64,000 nucleotides of DNA from Phytophthora sp. 'mugwort'. Its lineage: Eukaryota > Oomycota > Peronosporomycetes > Peronosporales > Peronosporaceae. The DNA lies in the NCBI GenBank assembly GCA_033558025.1, contig JAUCEF010000007.1, positions 8,494,001 through 8,558,000 on the forward strand, written 5' to 3'. Each line of letters starts with the position of its first letter. Positions within the stretch are counted from its first letter, which is position 1. The notes beneath the pieces were generated by a model. It was given only the letters and a program-made list of their open reading frames with translations, was not told where the DNA came from and did not search any database. A program made the translations under genes and the position numbers. Below, piece after piece: positions 33,186 through 42,249 of the stretch.

Positions 33186-33320
33186 TTTATAGTTCCATGG
33201 CAAAGAGGCAATTAATCAGAAGAGGAACTTCAGTTCGCGTACTCCTCGCCAGTCAAATGGCACGTTCCTGGCCACGCACGTAGGTGGTACCTCTCTATTA
33301 TTGGTCTAAATTCAAAATAA

Positions 33321-33336
33321 CTCATTTCCATTGGGT
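33321..33336 (+). promoter_or_regulatory. Oomycete initiator element of the ADC synthase gene
   Basis: CTCATTTCCATTGGG matches the oomycete Inr consensus (GCTCATTYYNCAWTTT) in its first half and lies 76 bp before the ATG. Confidence 0.5.
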
Positions 33337-33396
33337 AAAACAAATTCTGACGTAGCGTGCCGCCTGCATTTCGAGGAGCTCCGTTAACTGTTCGCA

Positions 33397-35886
33397 ATGG
33401 TGGCGTCTATGGACGATGTTCCTGCTCCTGGTGCGGCCGAAGGGGCCTCAGCTTCGGCCAAAAGGACGCGTCGCGTGGCCTCTCTACTAATCGACAACTA
33501 CGATTCGTACACGTACAACATCATGCAGATGCTGGCCCAAGTGAACGGGGCTCCGACCAGTGTCACAGTCGTCAAGAACGACGACTTTGGTGGCCATTTC
33601 GCCGCTGCATGGAGCCATTTCGTCGCCCAAACAGATGAAGTTGCGGCTCTGGAAGACGTGGAGCTGGAGCTCAATGTGGTCATTTCGCCTGGCCCGGGCC
33701 ATCCAGCGGAACGCAAAGACTTTGGCATGTGTGCTGATGCCATTCGTCACGCCCCCGTGCCTGTGTTGGGCGTGTGTCTGGGAAATCAAGGAATGGCTCA
33801 CGTTTATGGTGGACAAGTGATAAGGGCCCAGGAGGTCATGCACGGACGCACTAGCCGCGTGTTCATACAGCGACTTCCCAGGGGGAAGTCACTGTTTGCG
33901 CATGTTCCCAACGGGTTTGAAGTCGTGAGATACCATTCGTTGGTGGTTGATCCTCAAAAGGTCCCGGAGCAGCTCGAGGTGGTTGCCACAACGGAGGATG
34001 GAGTGATTATGGCTATGAAGCATCGCTCCAAGCAGCAGTTCGGCGTGCAGTTCCACCCCGAGGCGGTGTGTAGTGAGTTCGGCTACCAAATCTTCCAGAA
34101 CTTCCGGGATGTGACGCTGGGTCAATGCACCTCCAAGTGCGAGCTGCACCACAGCAGCCATCCCGAACCGACTGCGAAGCTACAGGGCCAGAATATGCAG
34201 GTGTTGCCGGTCCAGCAGCCTACGATGGAGCCGAGCTATCGTGTATTGATCGAGCGCGTTTCGAGTGGCCTCGCGTCGTTGGAGTTCGCAGAGTTTGTGT
34301 TTCAGGAGATGTTCGGAGGTTCCAAGCGGTCATTCTGGCTGGACAGTAGCAACCATGACACCGTCGCTGGCACAGAGGCAGCAGTTCAGTCGCGATGCAC
34401 GCTAATGGGCGACGACAGCGGGCCTTTGAGCTACTGCATCGAATACGACGTCGCCAAGATGGAGCTTCGTCTACGACGACGCGTACCAGGTAAGGAAGAC
34501 GAGCAAGTGAAGACTTTCCAGGGGGAGGACATCCTGACTCATATTCGAGACGTGATGCAAGCACACCGAACCCACGACGTCGTGTTCAAGGATAGCCAAG
34601 AGGCTGCTGAGCTGCCTTTTGCCTTCCGAGGCGGCTTTGTCGGCTACTTTGGATACGAAGTACTAGGAAGTGAACAAAAAGGCAGCAAGCTCCAGAACCT
34701 CACGACCAAAGACCAAGGAGAGCACGCTCCGGATGCTTCCTTCTTGTTTGCTGACCGCACGTTGGTATTTGACCACCGTGATCGTGTCATTTACTCGCTG
34801 TCTTTAACCGAGTGTAAGCTCGAAAACGAACGCATTAGCCAGAACTGGCACGAGACTATCAAGGATAAACTCAGGGAACTCTCGATAGCGTTCGGCCTTC
34901 AGTCAAAGTCGAGTTCACCGCTGTCTCTTCACGTCGCTACTGGGCACGATCAAGTTGTCTTCTATCCGTCTCGAAGTCGTGCTCAATACGTAGCAGATAT
35001 CCAAGAGATTCAACGCCTGATCCAGGCAGGAGAGACGTACGAAGTGTGCTTAACCAACCACTTGCGTGCCGCGTATGCTCTGCGCGATCCATTGGCATTT
35101 TATCGGATGTTGCGCCGTCGAAACCCTGCGCCATTCGCTGGGTTTTACCTGAGTAACCCAACGAATCGCTTCCAAACCTTAGACGTCGTCAACGGAGACG
35201 CTGATGCACTGGAAGATACGTACGCGTTATGCTGTTCGTCACCCGAGCGATTCCTGCGGCTTGGAGCCGACGGGTGGATGGAGTCCAAGCCCATTAAAGG
35301 AACACGTCGTCGTGGTCGTGACCGAGAAGAAGATACGGCCATTGCCGACGAGCTCGCCAAGTGCGAGAAGGACCGGGCCGAGAATATGATGATCGCCGAT
35401 CTAGTTCGCAATGATTTTGGCGTCGTAGCACGTGTCGGATCGGTACACGTGCCACATTTGATGCGTGTCGAGACGTACGCTACCGTGCATCAGCTCGTGA
35501 CCACAGTTCGTGCTCAACGCCGCGAGGATACGGATCTAGTCGACGTGTTACGCGCTACTTTTCCTGGTGGATCTATGACTGGTGCACCCAAGAAACGGAC
35601 GATGCACATTATCCGTCAACTGGAGCGTGGTCCACGTGGAGTCTACTCTGGAGGACTGGGCTTTTTGTCAATCGATGGCAGCTGTGACTTGAACATCATT
35701 ATCCGCACAGCAATCGTGACTCCAAACAGCGTAACACTTGGTGCCGGCGGTGCCATTGTGGCCCTCTCGGATACTGACGACGAGTACGACGAAATGCTGC
35801 TCAAGGCACGTGCTCTTGTGGCTACCATTGGAGCTTACGCTACGGGCAAGGACGATGGCACTGGTGCTCGAGTCATTGTCGACTAA
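33397..35886 (+). CDS. Aminodeoxychorismate synthase, fused PabA-PabB (folate pathway)
   Basis: This intron-free 829-residue protein fuses two enzymes. Residues ~28-245 are a class I glutamine amidotransferase: LLIDNYDSYTYNI, ISPGPGHP, the nucleophile in GVCLGNQGMAHVYGG, and GVQFHPEAVCSEFG with the His-Glu pair. Residues ~285-815 are the chorismate-binding component, with AGETYEVCLTNHL, PIKGTRRRG, ENMMIADLVRND, VETYATVHQLVTT, TFPGGSMTGAPKKRTM, YSGGLGFLS and TLGAGGAIV. The PIKGT motif carries the active-site Lys that marks ADC synthase against anthranilate synthase. The enzyme makes 4-amino-4-deoxychorismate from chorismate and glutamine, on the way to p-aminobenzoate and folate. The fused form is the one known from fungi, plants and oomycetes. 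The FKBP gene ends 211 bp upstream on the same strand. Confidence 0.95.
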   Translation: MVASMDDVPAPGAAEGASASAKRTRRVASLLIDNYDSYTYNIMQMLAQVNGAPTSVTVVKNDDFGGHFAAAWSHFVAQTDEVAALEDVELELNVVISPGPGHPAERKDFGMCADAIRHAPVPVLGVCLGNQGMAHVYGGQVIRAQEVMHGRTSRVFIQRLPRGKSLFAHVPNGFEVVRYHSLVVDPQKVPEQLEVVATTEDGVIMAMKHRSKQQFGVQFHPEAVCSEFGYQIFQNFRDVTLGQCTSKCELHHSSHPEPTAKLQGQNMQVLPVQQPTMEPSYRVLIERVSSGLASLEFAEFVFQEMFGGSKRSFWLDSSNHDTVAGTEAAVQSRCTLMGDDSGPLSYCIEYDVAKMELRLRRRVPGKEDEQVKTFQGEDILTHIRDVMQAHRTHDVVFKDSQEAAELPFAFRGGFVGYFGYEVLGSEQKGSKLQNLTTKDQGEHAPDASFLFADRTLVFDHRDRVIYSLSLTECKLENERISQNWHETIKDKLRELSIAFGLQSKSSSPLSLHVATGHDQVVFYPSRSRAQYVADIQEIQRLIQAGETYEVCLTNHLRAAYALRDPLAFYRMLRRRNPAPFAGFYLSNPTNRFQTLDVVNGDADALEDTYALCCSSPERFLRLGADGWMESKPIKGTRRRGRDREEDTAIADELAKCEKDRAENMMIADLVRNDFGVVARVGSVHVPHLMRVETYATVHQLVTTVRAQRREDTDLVDVLRATFPGGSMTGAPKKRTMHIIRQLERGPRGVYSGGLGFLSIDGSCDLNIIIRTAIVTPNSVTLGAGGAIVALSDTDDEYDEMLLKARALVATIGAYATGKDDGTGARVIVD

Positions 35887-36125
35887 TAACACAAGAGAGA
35901 TCAGGACTGCTAGCTAGCTGGAGCCCGTGGTCAAACACCAACACACGCGTCCATTTGCGCCTGTTTTGCGTGGTAGTCCATGGCCCTCAGCTCACATTCT
36001 GCTCTACTGACCGAACAACTTAACCTTTCGCACCGTAGTGCAGGACTAGTATTGACCCAGAATAAACCATCACCGCTTCCCGGCTTTCGTCCAGTTTTAG
36101 TTCCTCAAGCAACCACATTGAAGAG

Positions 36126-37459
36126 ATGGAGCTTGAGACGTTAGCTGAAAAAGCATCTTCCCGGCACCTTGAGCGTAACAACGAGCTGGTGCTTCTTGTA
36201 TGGCGACAATCGTTCCCGAACGATCCCAAGAATGAAGCGGAGAGAGCCGTGTACAAACTTCTACACACTTTAGTAGCCGAGCACGAGGACACAGATGAAG
36301 CCACGCTGACTTCAATTCTCCTTCGCGACGTAAGCGCCAAACTGCACTATCTGGACGATTGGGGCGTCGTAGACGCGTCCAACATCGGTAAACGTTCTGC
36401 ATTTGCACTCTACAAAATGTCGATATCTGTACCAACTCCAGTCTTTTTTTGCCAGTGTCGCGTGTGGATGAGTGCATTATCGCTCTTCAAGAACAACCCA
36501 AGAAACAGTTCGTCGACCCGTTGTCTTGGGATCTGCCACCTCCCCCAGCTGTGGTTTCTGTTGTTGAGGCGGTTCTACTACTCTTTGAGGTATCGTTGTC
36601 GTCCGAGCTTGACGACGAAGACATGTGGCGAGCATGTTGGGGGCTCTGGCTCGTCAAGAACATTGAAACTCACGCAAGCGGTTGGGAATGGATGTCATAT
36701 AACGAGCCGATCGGTCTCTTCACAAAGCCGTACGCCTTGAGCACGGTGAGTCTGGACCGCGTCTATGAGCTGCTCGACAAAGCGACACGACTTGCTCCAC
36801 GTGAACACCGTTGCTGGCACCATTTACCTGCGTACGCGTGCTTGCGAGACTGGGCTGAAGCTTGTGCTGCTTATCTGCACATGATTGAGCACTGTCTGCC
36901 CGAGTTTGACGGCTATGACGCAATGCAAAAGCTCGTGACGCCTCCGAAACGTACACCGAAAGTCAATGTGTGGTTTCGATGCGAGTCGAAAGACGGCGTC
37001 GACTACTACTACAACCGCTTGGACCAGTCTATCACGCTTACTCGACCAGATACCTTTGACGGAGCGCACCTTTCACCCCAGAACATCCCTAGTGTGATTC
37101 AAGAACTGATCGCAGAGAGTCTCCTCGTCAACGTGTCCACGAGGCTGGAGCTCGAACGACGTGGCAAGCAGCGGATTCACGCCCAATTACTCGATCAGGA
37201 CGAGTGGGTCGAGTGTCTCGATACACGTACGCAGACGATCTACTACTACAGCATTCGACACTACCAGGTGTCACTCCATCCACCTGACCACGGCGTATTC
37301 GAGTCGTACCGCGAGAGTTTCGCGTACGCCGCCGTGCTGCGTCTACAAGCTGCCTACCGTCGTCGTCGCGTCAAGCACAAGACACAAGTACGAAAGGCAA
37401 AGCGAGGGACGTTGCCAAGTTTCACGTCCTTTGCTAGCAAAGGACGTACAAAGACGTAG
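36126..37459 (+). CDS. Uncharacterised protein with WW-like segments and an IQ motif
   Basis: Two exons (36126-36387 and 36456-37459; 68-bp intron gtaaacg...gccag) give 421 residues. I do not recognise a named family. In the C-terminal half, VWFRCESKDGVDYYYNRLDQ and a following LTRPD look like a WW domain (Trp, Tyr-Tyr-Tyr, Asn, Pro). EWVECLDTRTQTIYYYSIRH with a later HPP looks like a second, more divergent one. Then LRLQAAYRRRRVKHK is an IQ-type calmodulin-binding helix. The tail is basic. The N-terminal half is helical and acidic, with many Trp and Leu. Oomycetes encode many WW/IQ proteins of unknown role, some linked to cilia or the cytoskeleton; that link is inference only. The shorter open frame beyond the intron donor is ruled out by the change of composition after residue ~87. 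Confidence 0.72.
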
Positions 37460-37597
37460 CGTGAAGACGTCAAAGGAGCATGTTAAGTTGCTCTCATTAT
37501 GATGTTTTACGTGGATGTTTCAAGATATATGCAAACTGGAAGCGCGGGGCGGCTTTGGAGACAGCATTTGGTTCCGTCGGTGGTAGACAGACAAGCT

Positions 37598-38377
37598 TTA
37601 GAGCGCTGTCTTGCAATCGGACGGTGGGCAAACGCCGTCAGAGACTTTCGTGAGTTGTAGCTCAGGGTGCTCGCAACTAGCGACGTTTAACGTGCACTCG
37701 TTGCTGTAAGTGACTCCGTCCGAGCCGCACACAGGAGCGTAGATGGCGAGGCAAACGTTTGGGCATGACGAGATGCTGGCGTGGCTTGATTCATTCGACG
37801 TGTTGTTAGTCTCGTAACCCCCTTCAGTGGTAGTACAGGCACCTTCATGAGCTTGAGTAATGCTCGGGTTCTTGCACGTGGCGATACCCAAGAAGCACGA
37901 ATTTGGGTACGTGACACCGTCCGTGCCGCACACAGGCTTGAAGATCTCGATACACACCTCCGAGCAGCCAGAAGTCCCAGTTTCCGATGCTTTAGTCTCG
38001 GGACATTGTCCGTCTGACACTTGAGTGATAGCACCTCCGCTCTGGCACTGAGCAATGCCAAGCATACAGCCGTTCGAGTAGGTCACGCCGTCCGATCCAC
38101 ACACGGGTTTGTAGATCGCGAGACACACGTCCGAGCATGCGTCACCGCTGCTGTTATCCGGTAAGGAGGTAGAGCACTCTCCTTCATGGACTTGAGTGAT
38201 TTTGTCGGGGCTTTCGCAGTCTGCGAGGCTCAAGCGACACTTGTTCGAGTACGTGATCCCGTCGGAGCCACATACTGGTTCATACTGGTCCAAACACAAC
38301 GACGGACACTTCGTGGTCTCCGCGTGGGCAGTTAAAGCTGCAACAGCGCCGAGTAGAAGGCAAAAGACGAGCTTCAT
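37598..38377 (-). CDS. Secreted four-domain Kazal-type serine protease inhibitor (EPI-like)
   Basis: This protein has 259 residues, one exon. The ATG at 38377 begins a clear signal peptide (KLVFCLLLGAVAALTAHA). Four Kazal domains follow, each with six Cys in the C...C-x7-C-G-S/T-D-G-V/I-T-Y-x-N-x-C pattern: CLDQYEPVCGSDGITYSNKC, CLAIYKPVCGSDGVTYSNGC, CIEIFKPVCGTDGVTYPNSC and CLAIYAPVCGSDGVTYSNEC. Linkers are Ser/Thr/Asn-rich. By the usual alignment (second residue after Cys II), the P1 residues are Asp, Ala, Glu and Ala. An Asp P1 is found in the EPI1 domain of P. infestans that inhibits subtilisin-like plant proteases. The likely role is apoplastic inhibition of host or own subtilases. An upstream ATG adding 12 residues is less likely because it would bury the signal peptide. 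Confidence 0.93.
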   Translation of the reverse strand: MKLVFCLLLGAVAALTAHAETTKCPSLCLDQYEPVCGSDGITYSNKCRLSLADCESPDKITQVHEGECSTSLPDNSSGDACSDVCLAIYKPVCGSDGVTYSNGCMLGIAQCQSGGAITQVSDGQCPETKASETGTSGCSEVCIEIFKPVCGTDGVTYPNSCFLGIATCKNPSITQAHEGACTTTEGGYETNNTSNESSHASISSCPNVCLAIYAPVCGSDGVTYSNECTLNVASCEHPELQLTKVSDGVCPPSDCKTAL

Positions 38378-38997
38378 CTTGGAGAAGGCGGTGGCTTGTG
38401 GAGTTCCTTGCAAATTGGAGAATGGGACAGAGTGCAGGACTCCGAGCGTTCAGGGTCCTAAATCAGGAACCGTCAGAGGAGAGGCGCCGGAAGACAAAGG
38501 CACGTGCGTGCATCCACTTAGTAGATTTCATTAAGAAAAGTCCGTCTCCTCCGCATCGACTACCAGAACGCCGGCCTGTCGTAGTGCTGTTCGAGCACTT
38601 GTTTGAAGTCTACAGCCTGCAACCGCCTGTCGTGACGTTGCGAAGGTGATTCACTGGAGTTTGGAATTGACTGAAAAAGGGGCTGCTACTGGACAGACCC
38701 ACAACGCGTTACGTACCAAGTACTGTACATGGAAATCCGCCGATATGCACCTTTACCGAAGTGAGTGGGTTAGCCGTTGGGAACCGCAAGCGAAACGAAG
38801 ATGTAACTGAACGCACTTCAACTTGCCCACACGTCACATATTTGTTTGGTCAGGTGGACTTTTACTAATTAAGTACGTTGCAATACAGCGGACTTGCTCT
38901 ACGGCATTATTAGAGGCCCGTTGTTTTCTCAGGTAGGCTACCTAGACCTTTACCTTGTAGTCGTGCGTCGGATTTATCTGTGATATTGCTCTCGGGC

Positions 38998-39110
38998 TAC
39001 TCACGACTCGCGACCTTCGACTCGCATTCGTTGCCGTACGTGACGCCGCCGGAGCCTGGTAGATGTCGATGGGACAAATACCATTCCAAGTGTGCTGGCG
39101 TCTTGGCAGC
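38998..39110 (-). pseudogene. Kazal-domain remnant
   Basis: On the minus strand, 39059-38998 encodes PGSGGVTYGNECESKVAS before a stop, matching the G-S-D-G-V-T-Y-x-N-E-C-x-x-x-x-A core of a Kazal domain. Just upstream, in another frame, ICPIDIYQ matches the Cys II-to-Cys III part. It is one frameshifted half-domain 620 bp from the intact inhibitor gene and in the same orientation, so it is probably a decayed duplicate. Confidence 0.7.
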
Positions 39111-39274
39111 AGGCACAAACAGGCTGGTTATTAACCAGTGGTTAATCATGACTCATGATTGAATGATTCATGAGACACACGAACCTGTGATTCCGCTGGT
39201 GTCCATTCATCCTCGCGCGCGGATATTTAGAATGTTGAACCAGCGGTGGAGCATGCACCGTCGGACTCTTCAAT

Positions 39275-39463
39275 ATGCAGAACTTTATAGCGTATCTGTC
39301 GCTTTTGCCAGTGCTCATGCACCTAGCATCCGCATGGCGCACGGATGCAGATACAGGATGCCGTCGGCAGCCAGGACAGGGATGTACATGTCCAGATACC
39401 CACTTGGCCAACAACGTTGATCCTTCTTCACAGCTTACCCTGAGCTCGCTTGACACAGTGTAA
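39275..39463 (+). CDS. Candidate small secreted cysteine-containing protein (62 aa)
   Basis: The frame opens with a convincing signal peptide (QNFIAYLSLLPVLMHLASA), then a short mature part with three closely spaced Cys (GCRRQPGQGCTCPDTH). The stop overlaps gtgtaagttaatg, which contains a strong GTAAGT donor, so the true gene may continue in another exon. I know no family for it. It sits beside the Kazal genes in an otherwise gene-poor 1.3-kb gap. It could equally be a chance frame. Confidence 0.35.
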   Translation: MQNFIAYLSLLPVLMHLASAWRTDADTGCRRQPGQGCTCPDTHLANNVDPSSQLTLSSLDTV

Positions 39464-39701
39464 GTTAATGACACTTGGTTCAAAGCTTCGTCGCTTGAAC
39501 CTGACACAAAGTCGCTGGAATTGTCGAATGACTCACCGCGAAGGCGCTAACTTGCAACGTCTCTGATTAGTCTGATTATGTGGCATACACGAAAACGTTT
39601 TGGGCACAGATTAAGTTTTACACACCAACCTCCTCACCACTCATTTCTATTACTCATAAACAAGACAGATCCTCTTGTACAGTTGAGTTCCTCAGGTCAG
39701 T

Positions 39702-39717
39702 GCTCATTTTCACTCGG
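39702..39717 (+). promoter_or_regulatory. Oomycete initiator element of the nucleoplasmin-like gene
   Basis: GCTCATTTTCACTCGG starts exactly as the oomycete Inr (GCTCATTYYNCA) and lies 49 bp before the ATG. A second, weaker copy (ACTCATTTCTATT) occurs about 60 bp further upstream. Confidence 0.55.
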
Positions 39718-39750
39718 TCATCGTGTCCGTGTATCAATCCCATCTACAAT

Positions 39751-40911
39751 ATGGTGGCATTCTGGGCGTGCGAGGTGACGGAGACCAAGGCGGCGGTTGT
39801 GGAAGTGCCCGAAAGCCTCGTGCTTAACGTGGTTAACGCCACGTGCGTTGTGGCCAGTGCTGACACGGTCGCGCTCGGTCTGGAGACGCTGCAGCTCGAT
39901 GGCAAGGTCTGGAAGGGCGCTGTTGCCCACTTGGGCGCCAAGCAGCCGCTGCAGGTTAAGCTGGACCTGGTGTTTGGCCATAAGGTCAAGTTCTACCTGG
40001 CGAAGGGCACGGGCGCAGTGAATCTCACCGGCTACTTCCAGCCAGGCCCTCCTGCTGACCTGTTTGATGCGGAGGAACCGTCCGAGGCCACCAAGAAGAG
40101 CAAGAAACGTACTCGTGAGGAGAAGAAGAGCTGGGACGAGGTATGTAATGCGATAAGCTATGATATGTGCTTAAATGTCTCCCCATCCGTAAATTCCCCC
40201 CGCGGTCCTATTTTCGATATCGCGGGGGGCCAGACCGGATGGGATAGGAAAGAGTATGCTTTCATGACGAGAGTTCTTCTCGTCTCAATACTCAAGCATG
40301 GTCCTTAAGGCTGTCTCCGTGCGGACGTAGGGCGAGGTGTTGTGGCTGCCTCATTGTGCTGGACGTAGCTGTGATCCAACGTCTGCTGCTCTCTGTGCTC
40401 TTTCATTTTATGCTCCTAACTGCTTGTCAGAAATGATGGCGGGAGGATGCCGAGTGGAAAGGCGCGTATAGGGGAGTGGCGGTGTTTGGGGAAGGTTGGC
40501 TCCAGCGAGGTGGCAGTATAAAGCGACGTCTGCCTATTGCGTCTGTAAAAGGCTCTTTGTGGTCTACCTGTCGGAATCATACGAGTCATAACTGTGCAAC
40601 ATCCATATCCATGCATACGTAAAACAGATCATGTCTAGGAAGTAGTGAGCTGACTATTTGTGTCTATATTCTTTTAGGTGTCTCTATCGTCCAGTGAACC
40701 AGAAGAAGTGGAAAAGAAAGTGAGAGCTGCGAAGGTTGTGACCACGACACCCCCCGTTAAGAATGAAGAGCAGAAGAAACCCAAACTGGCTGAGACTCCT
40801 GCCAGTAATACATCGTCAAACCCTATCACTGCTGCGGGGACGTCTCAGAAGAAGAAACGCAAAAAAAACCGACACAAGAAGCACGACGCTAATAATGGCG
40901 AGGCCAAGTAA
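39751..40911 (+). CDS. Nucleoplasmin-like (NPL) histone-chaperone domain protein
   Basis: Exons 39751-40140 and 40678-40911 give 207 residues. Residues ~1-105 form an NPL beta-sandwich: FWACEVTETKAAVVEVPES, CVVASADTVALGLETLQLDG and VFGHKVKFYLAKGTGAVNLTGYF, as in the N-terminal domain of nucleoplasmins and FKBP39-type histone chaperones. An acidic stretch (DLFDAEEPSE) and Lys-rich tails (KKSKKRTREEKKS, QKKKRKKNRHKKH) follow, which probably act in nuclear import and histone or nucleic-acid contact. No FKBP domain is attached, although an FKBP gene with a similar tail lies 7 kb away. The intron is 537 bp, much longer than the others in this window, with a GT donor (gtatgt) and TTTTAG acceptor; it contains a strong hairpin. 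Confidence 0.8.
40182..40243 (+). repeat. Two-stem hairpin inside the long intron
   Basis: CCCATCCG (40182-40189) pairs with CGGATGGG (40236-40243), and CCCCCCGCG (40196-40204) pairs with CGCGGGGGG (40221-40229). The stems are separated by a symmetric 6-by-6 internal loop and closed by a 16-nt loop. All pairs are perfect. Confidence 0.8.
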
Positions 40912-40980
40912 AAATCACTTCTAATATAATAGCTAGCATTAAAGCTTTCTAAGTTGGTTTGTTACCAGTACTAAGAGTCC

Positions 40981-41956
40981 TTATGGGTTCTGTGTGGGCA
41001 CCCAGTCCCCTGACGCAGTGCGCTTCAGTGTTTGTACAGCTGCATGGCCCCAATCGACGCTCGTGATGGCGATGAAGAGCACAAAACAGACGTACACGAC
41101 CCATGCCACGTTGAACATTTTGAAGGCGTGCATGTTGCCTCGACCAATGCACTTGCCCATCCAGGGACAGTGGTGGTCGTATCCAGCAACGCACACCCCG
41201 CAGTCCTCGCAATGGCCCGTCGACCGGTCCTGTTCAATACCGCAGATGTCGCAATACCGACGGCGTGACGGACGTCGAGGACCAAAGGCTTCAATAGGGA
41301 GCATCGCCCCTTCAGATGAAGCAAGCTGTCCAGCTTCCAGCTCCACCTCCATCGTCTCGCCTTTAGTCTGTGAGATGTCCTTCTGCCGAATAATCCCTGG
41401 GTCCGTGCATGTCGTCTGAAAGAGGTAGTAGAGCGTCATGCCACAGAGTCCAAACGTGATCAATGTGTCATACCACGGCATAGTCTCCACATGCTGAGAG
41501 AGAAACATGCCGGTAGACACGATGATGATTCCCAGCGTCACTAGCACCCCGATCCAATGGGGTCCCACAATCACCAGCGAGGTCTTCATTGCGACACCAT
41601 CAGCAGCCACGACACGGCGTTCATGAAGGATCTGTCGATCAACACAGCGTCACGTTAGACTTGAACCACAGAAATCCCTTTACAAAACGACTGTAGCTAC
41701 AACTCACGTAGCTCTGTCCGAGGCGCTTGAACCTGCAGCAGCAAAGACAGGAGAGCGGGTCGGTGCTACCCACAGGTTCAACGAGTGCTAGCAACAGCTC
41801 GTCCTCGTCGTCATCTCCGGCCCGGATCTTGTCTAGATGTCCCTGTAGTCGCTGCACCTCGGCGCGCTTAGCCTCGCACTGATTTCGAGCCATGGACGCC
41901 GACACCGACGCCGCTGCGCGCACGCTACGCTGGTCGCTGTCGCTGTCGATGCTCAT
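40981..41956 (-). CDS. DHHC-type protein S-palmitoyltransferase
   Basis: Exons 41956-41708 and 41631-40981 (75-bp intron gtgagt...gacag) give 299 residues. The N-terminal cytosolic part has a Cys cluster (LSCLCCCRF). Two membrane helices follow (VGPHWIGVLVTLGIIIVSTG and LITFGLCGMTLYYLF), then the TDPG motif and the cysteine-rich domain YCDICGIEQDRSTGHCEDCG...GYDHHCPWMGKCIGRGN with the catalytic DHHC. One more helix follows (VVYVCFVLFIAITSV), and the protein ends 25 residues later. Typical enzymes have four helices; here a fourth is not visible. The enzyme would transfer palmitate from CoA to protein cysteines at the Golgi or another endomembrane. The 3' end converges on the nucleoplasmin-like gene, 69 bp away. 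Confidence 0.9.
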
Positions 41957-42181
41957 GGGTCTGCAATAACGGATTCTTGCGGCGACTGACGGTACCAAAA
42001 CGGTTCGTAGCCTGATAACCGGCCGATACGCAAATGAAACGATGAATGGACCGGTAGAAGCGGTGCGCGAGAGCGTCCACGTCAAGATGAAGGTATCTAT
42101 TGCTACAGCGCTGTTACTGTCCTAATATCGTAGCTGAGTCTCCGTATCTCGGTTCGCAACAGCGTAAAAGGTCAAACAAAC

Positions 42182-42184
<3 letters not shown>

Positions 42185-42214
<30 letters not shown>
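42185..42214. repeat. (CT)15 microsatellite
   Basis: A perfect 30-bp CT run lies in the 293-bp gap between the DHHC gene promoter (-) and the PARN 3' end (-). Read on the minus strand it is a (GA)n tract. Confidence 0.95.
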
Positions 42215-42216
<2 letters not shown>

Positions 42217-42249
42217 ATCAGTATCTACCTAAGGCTAAGGCTTCCTGCT

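Noticed and set aside
42185..42214. Pyrimidine tract as a splice acceptor of a hidden plus-strand gene
   Set aside because: catcag follows the (CT)15 run, but no protein-like plus-strand frame continues; the PARN gene occupies the other strand.
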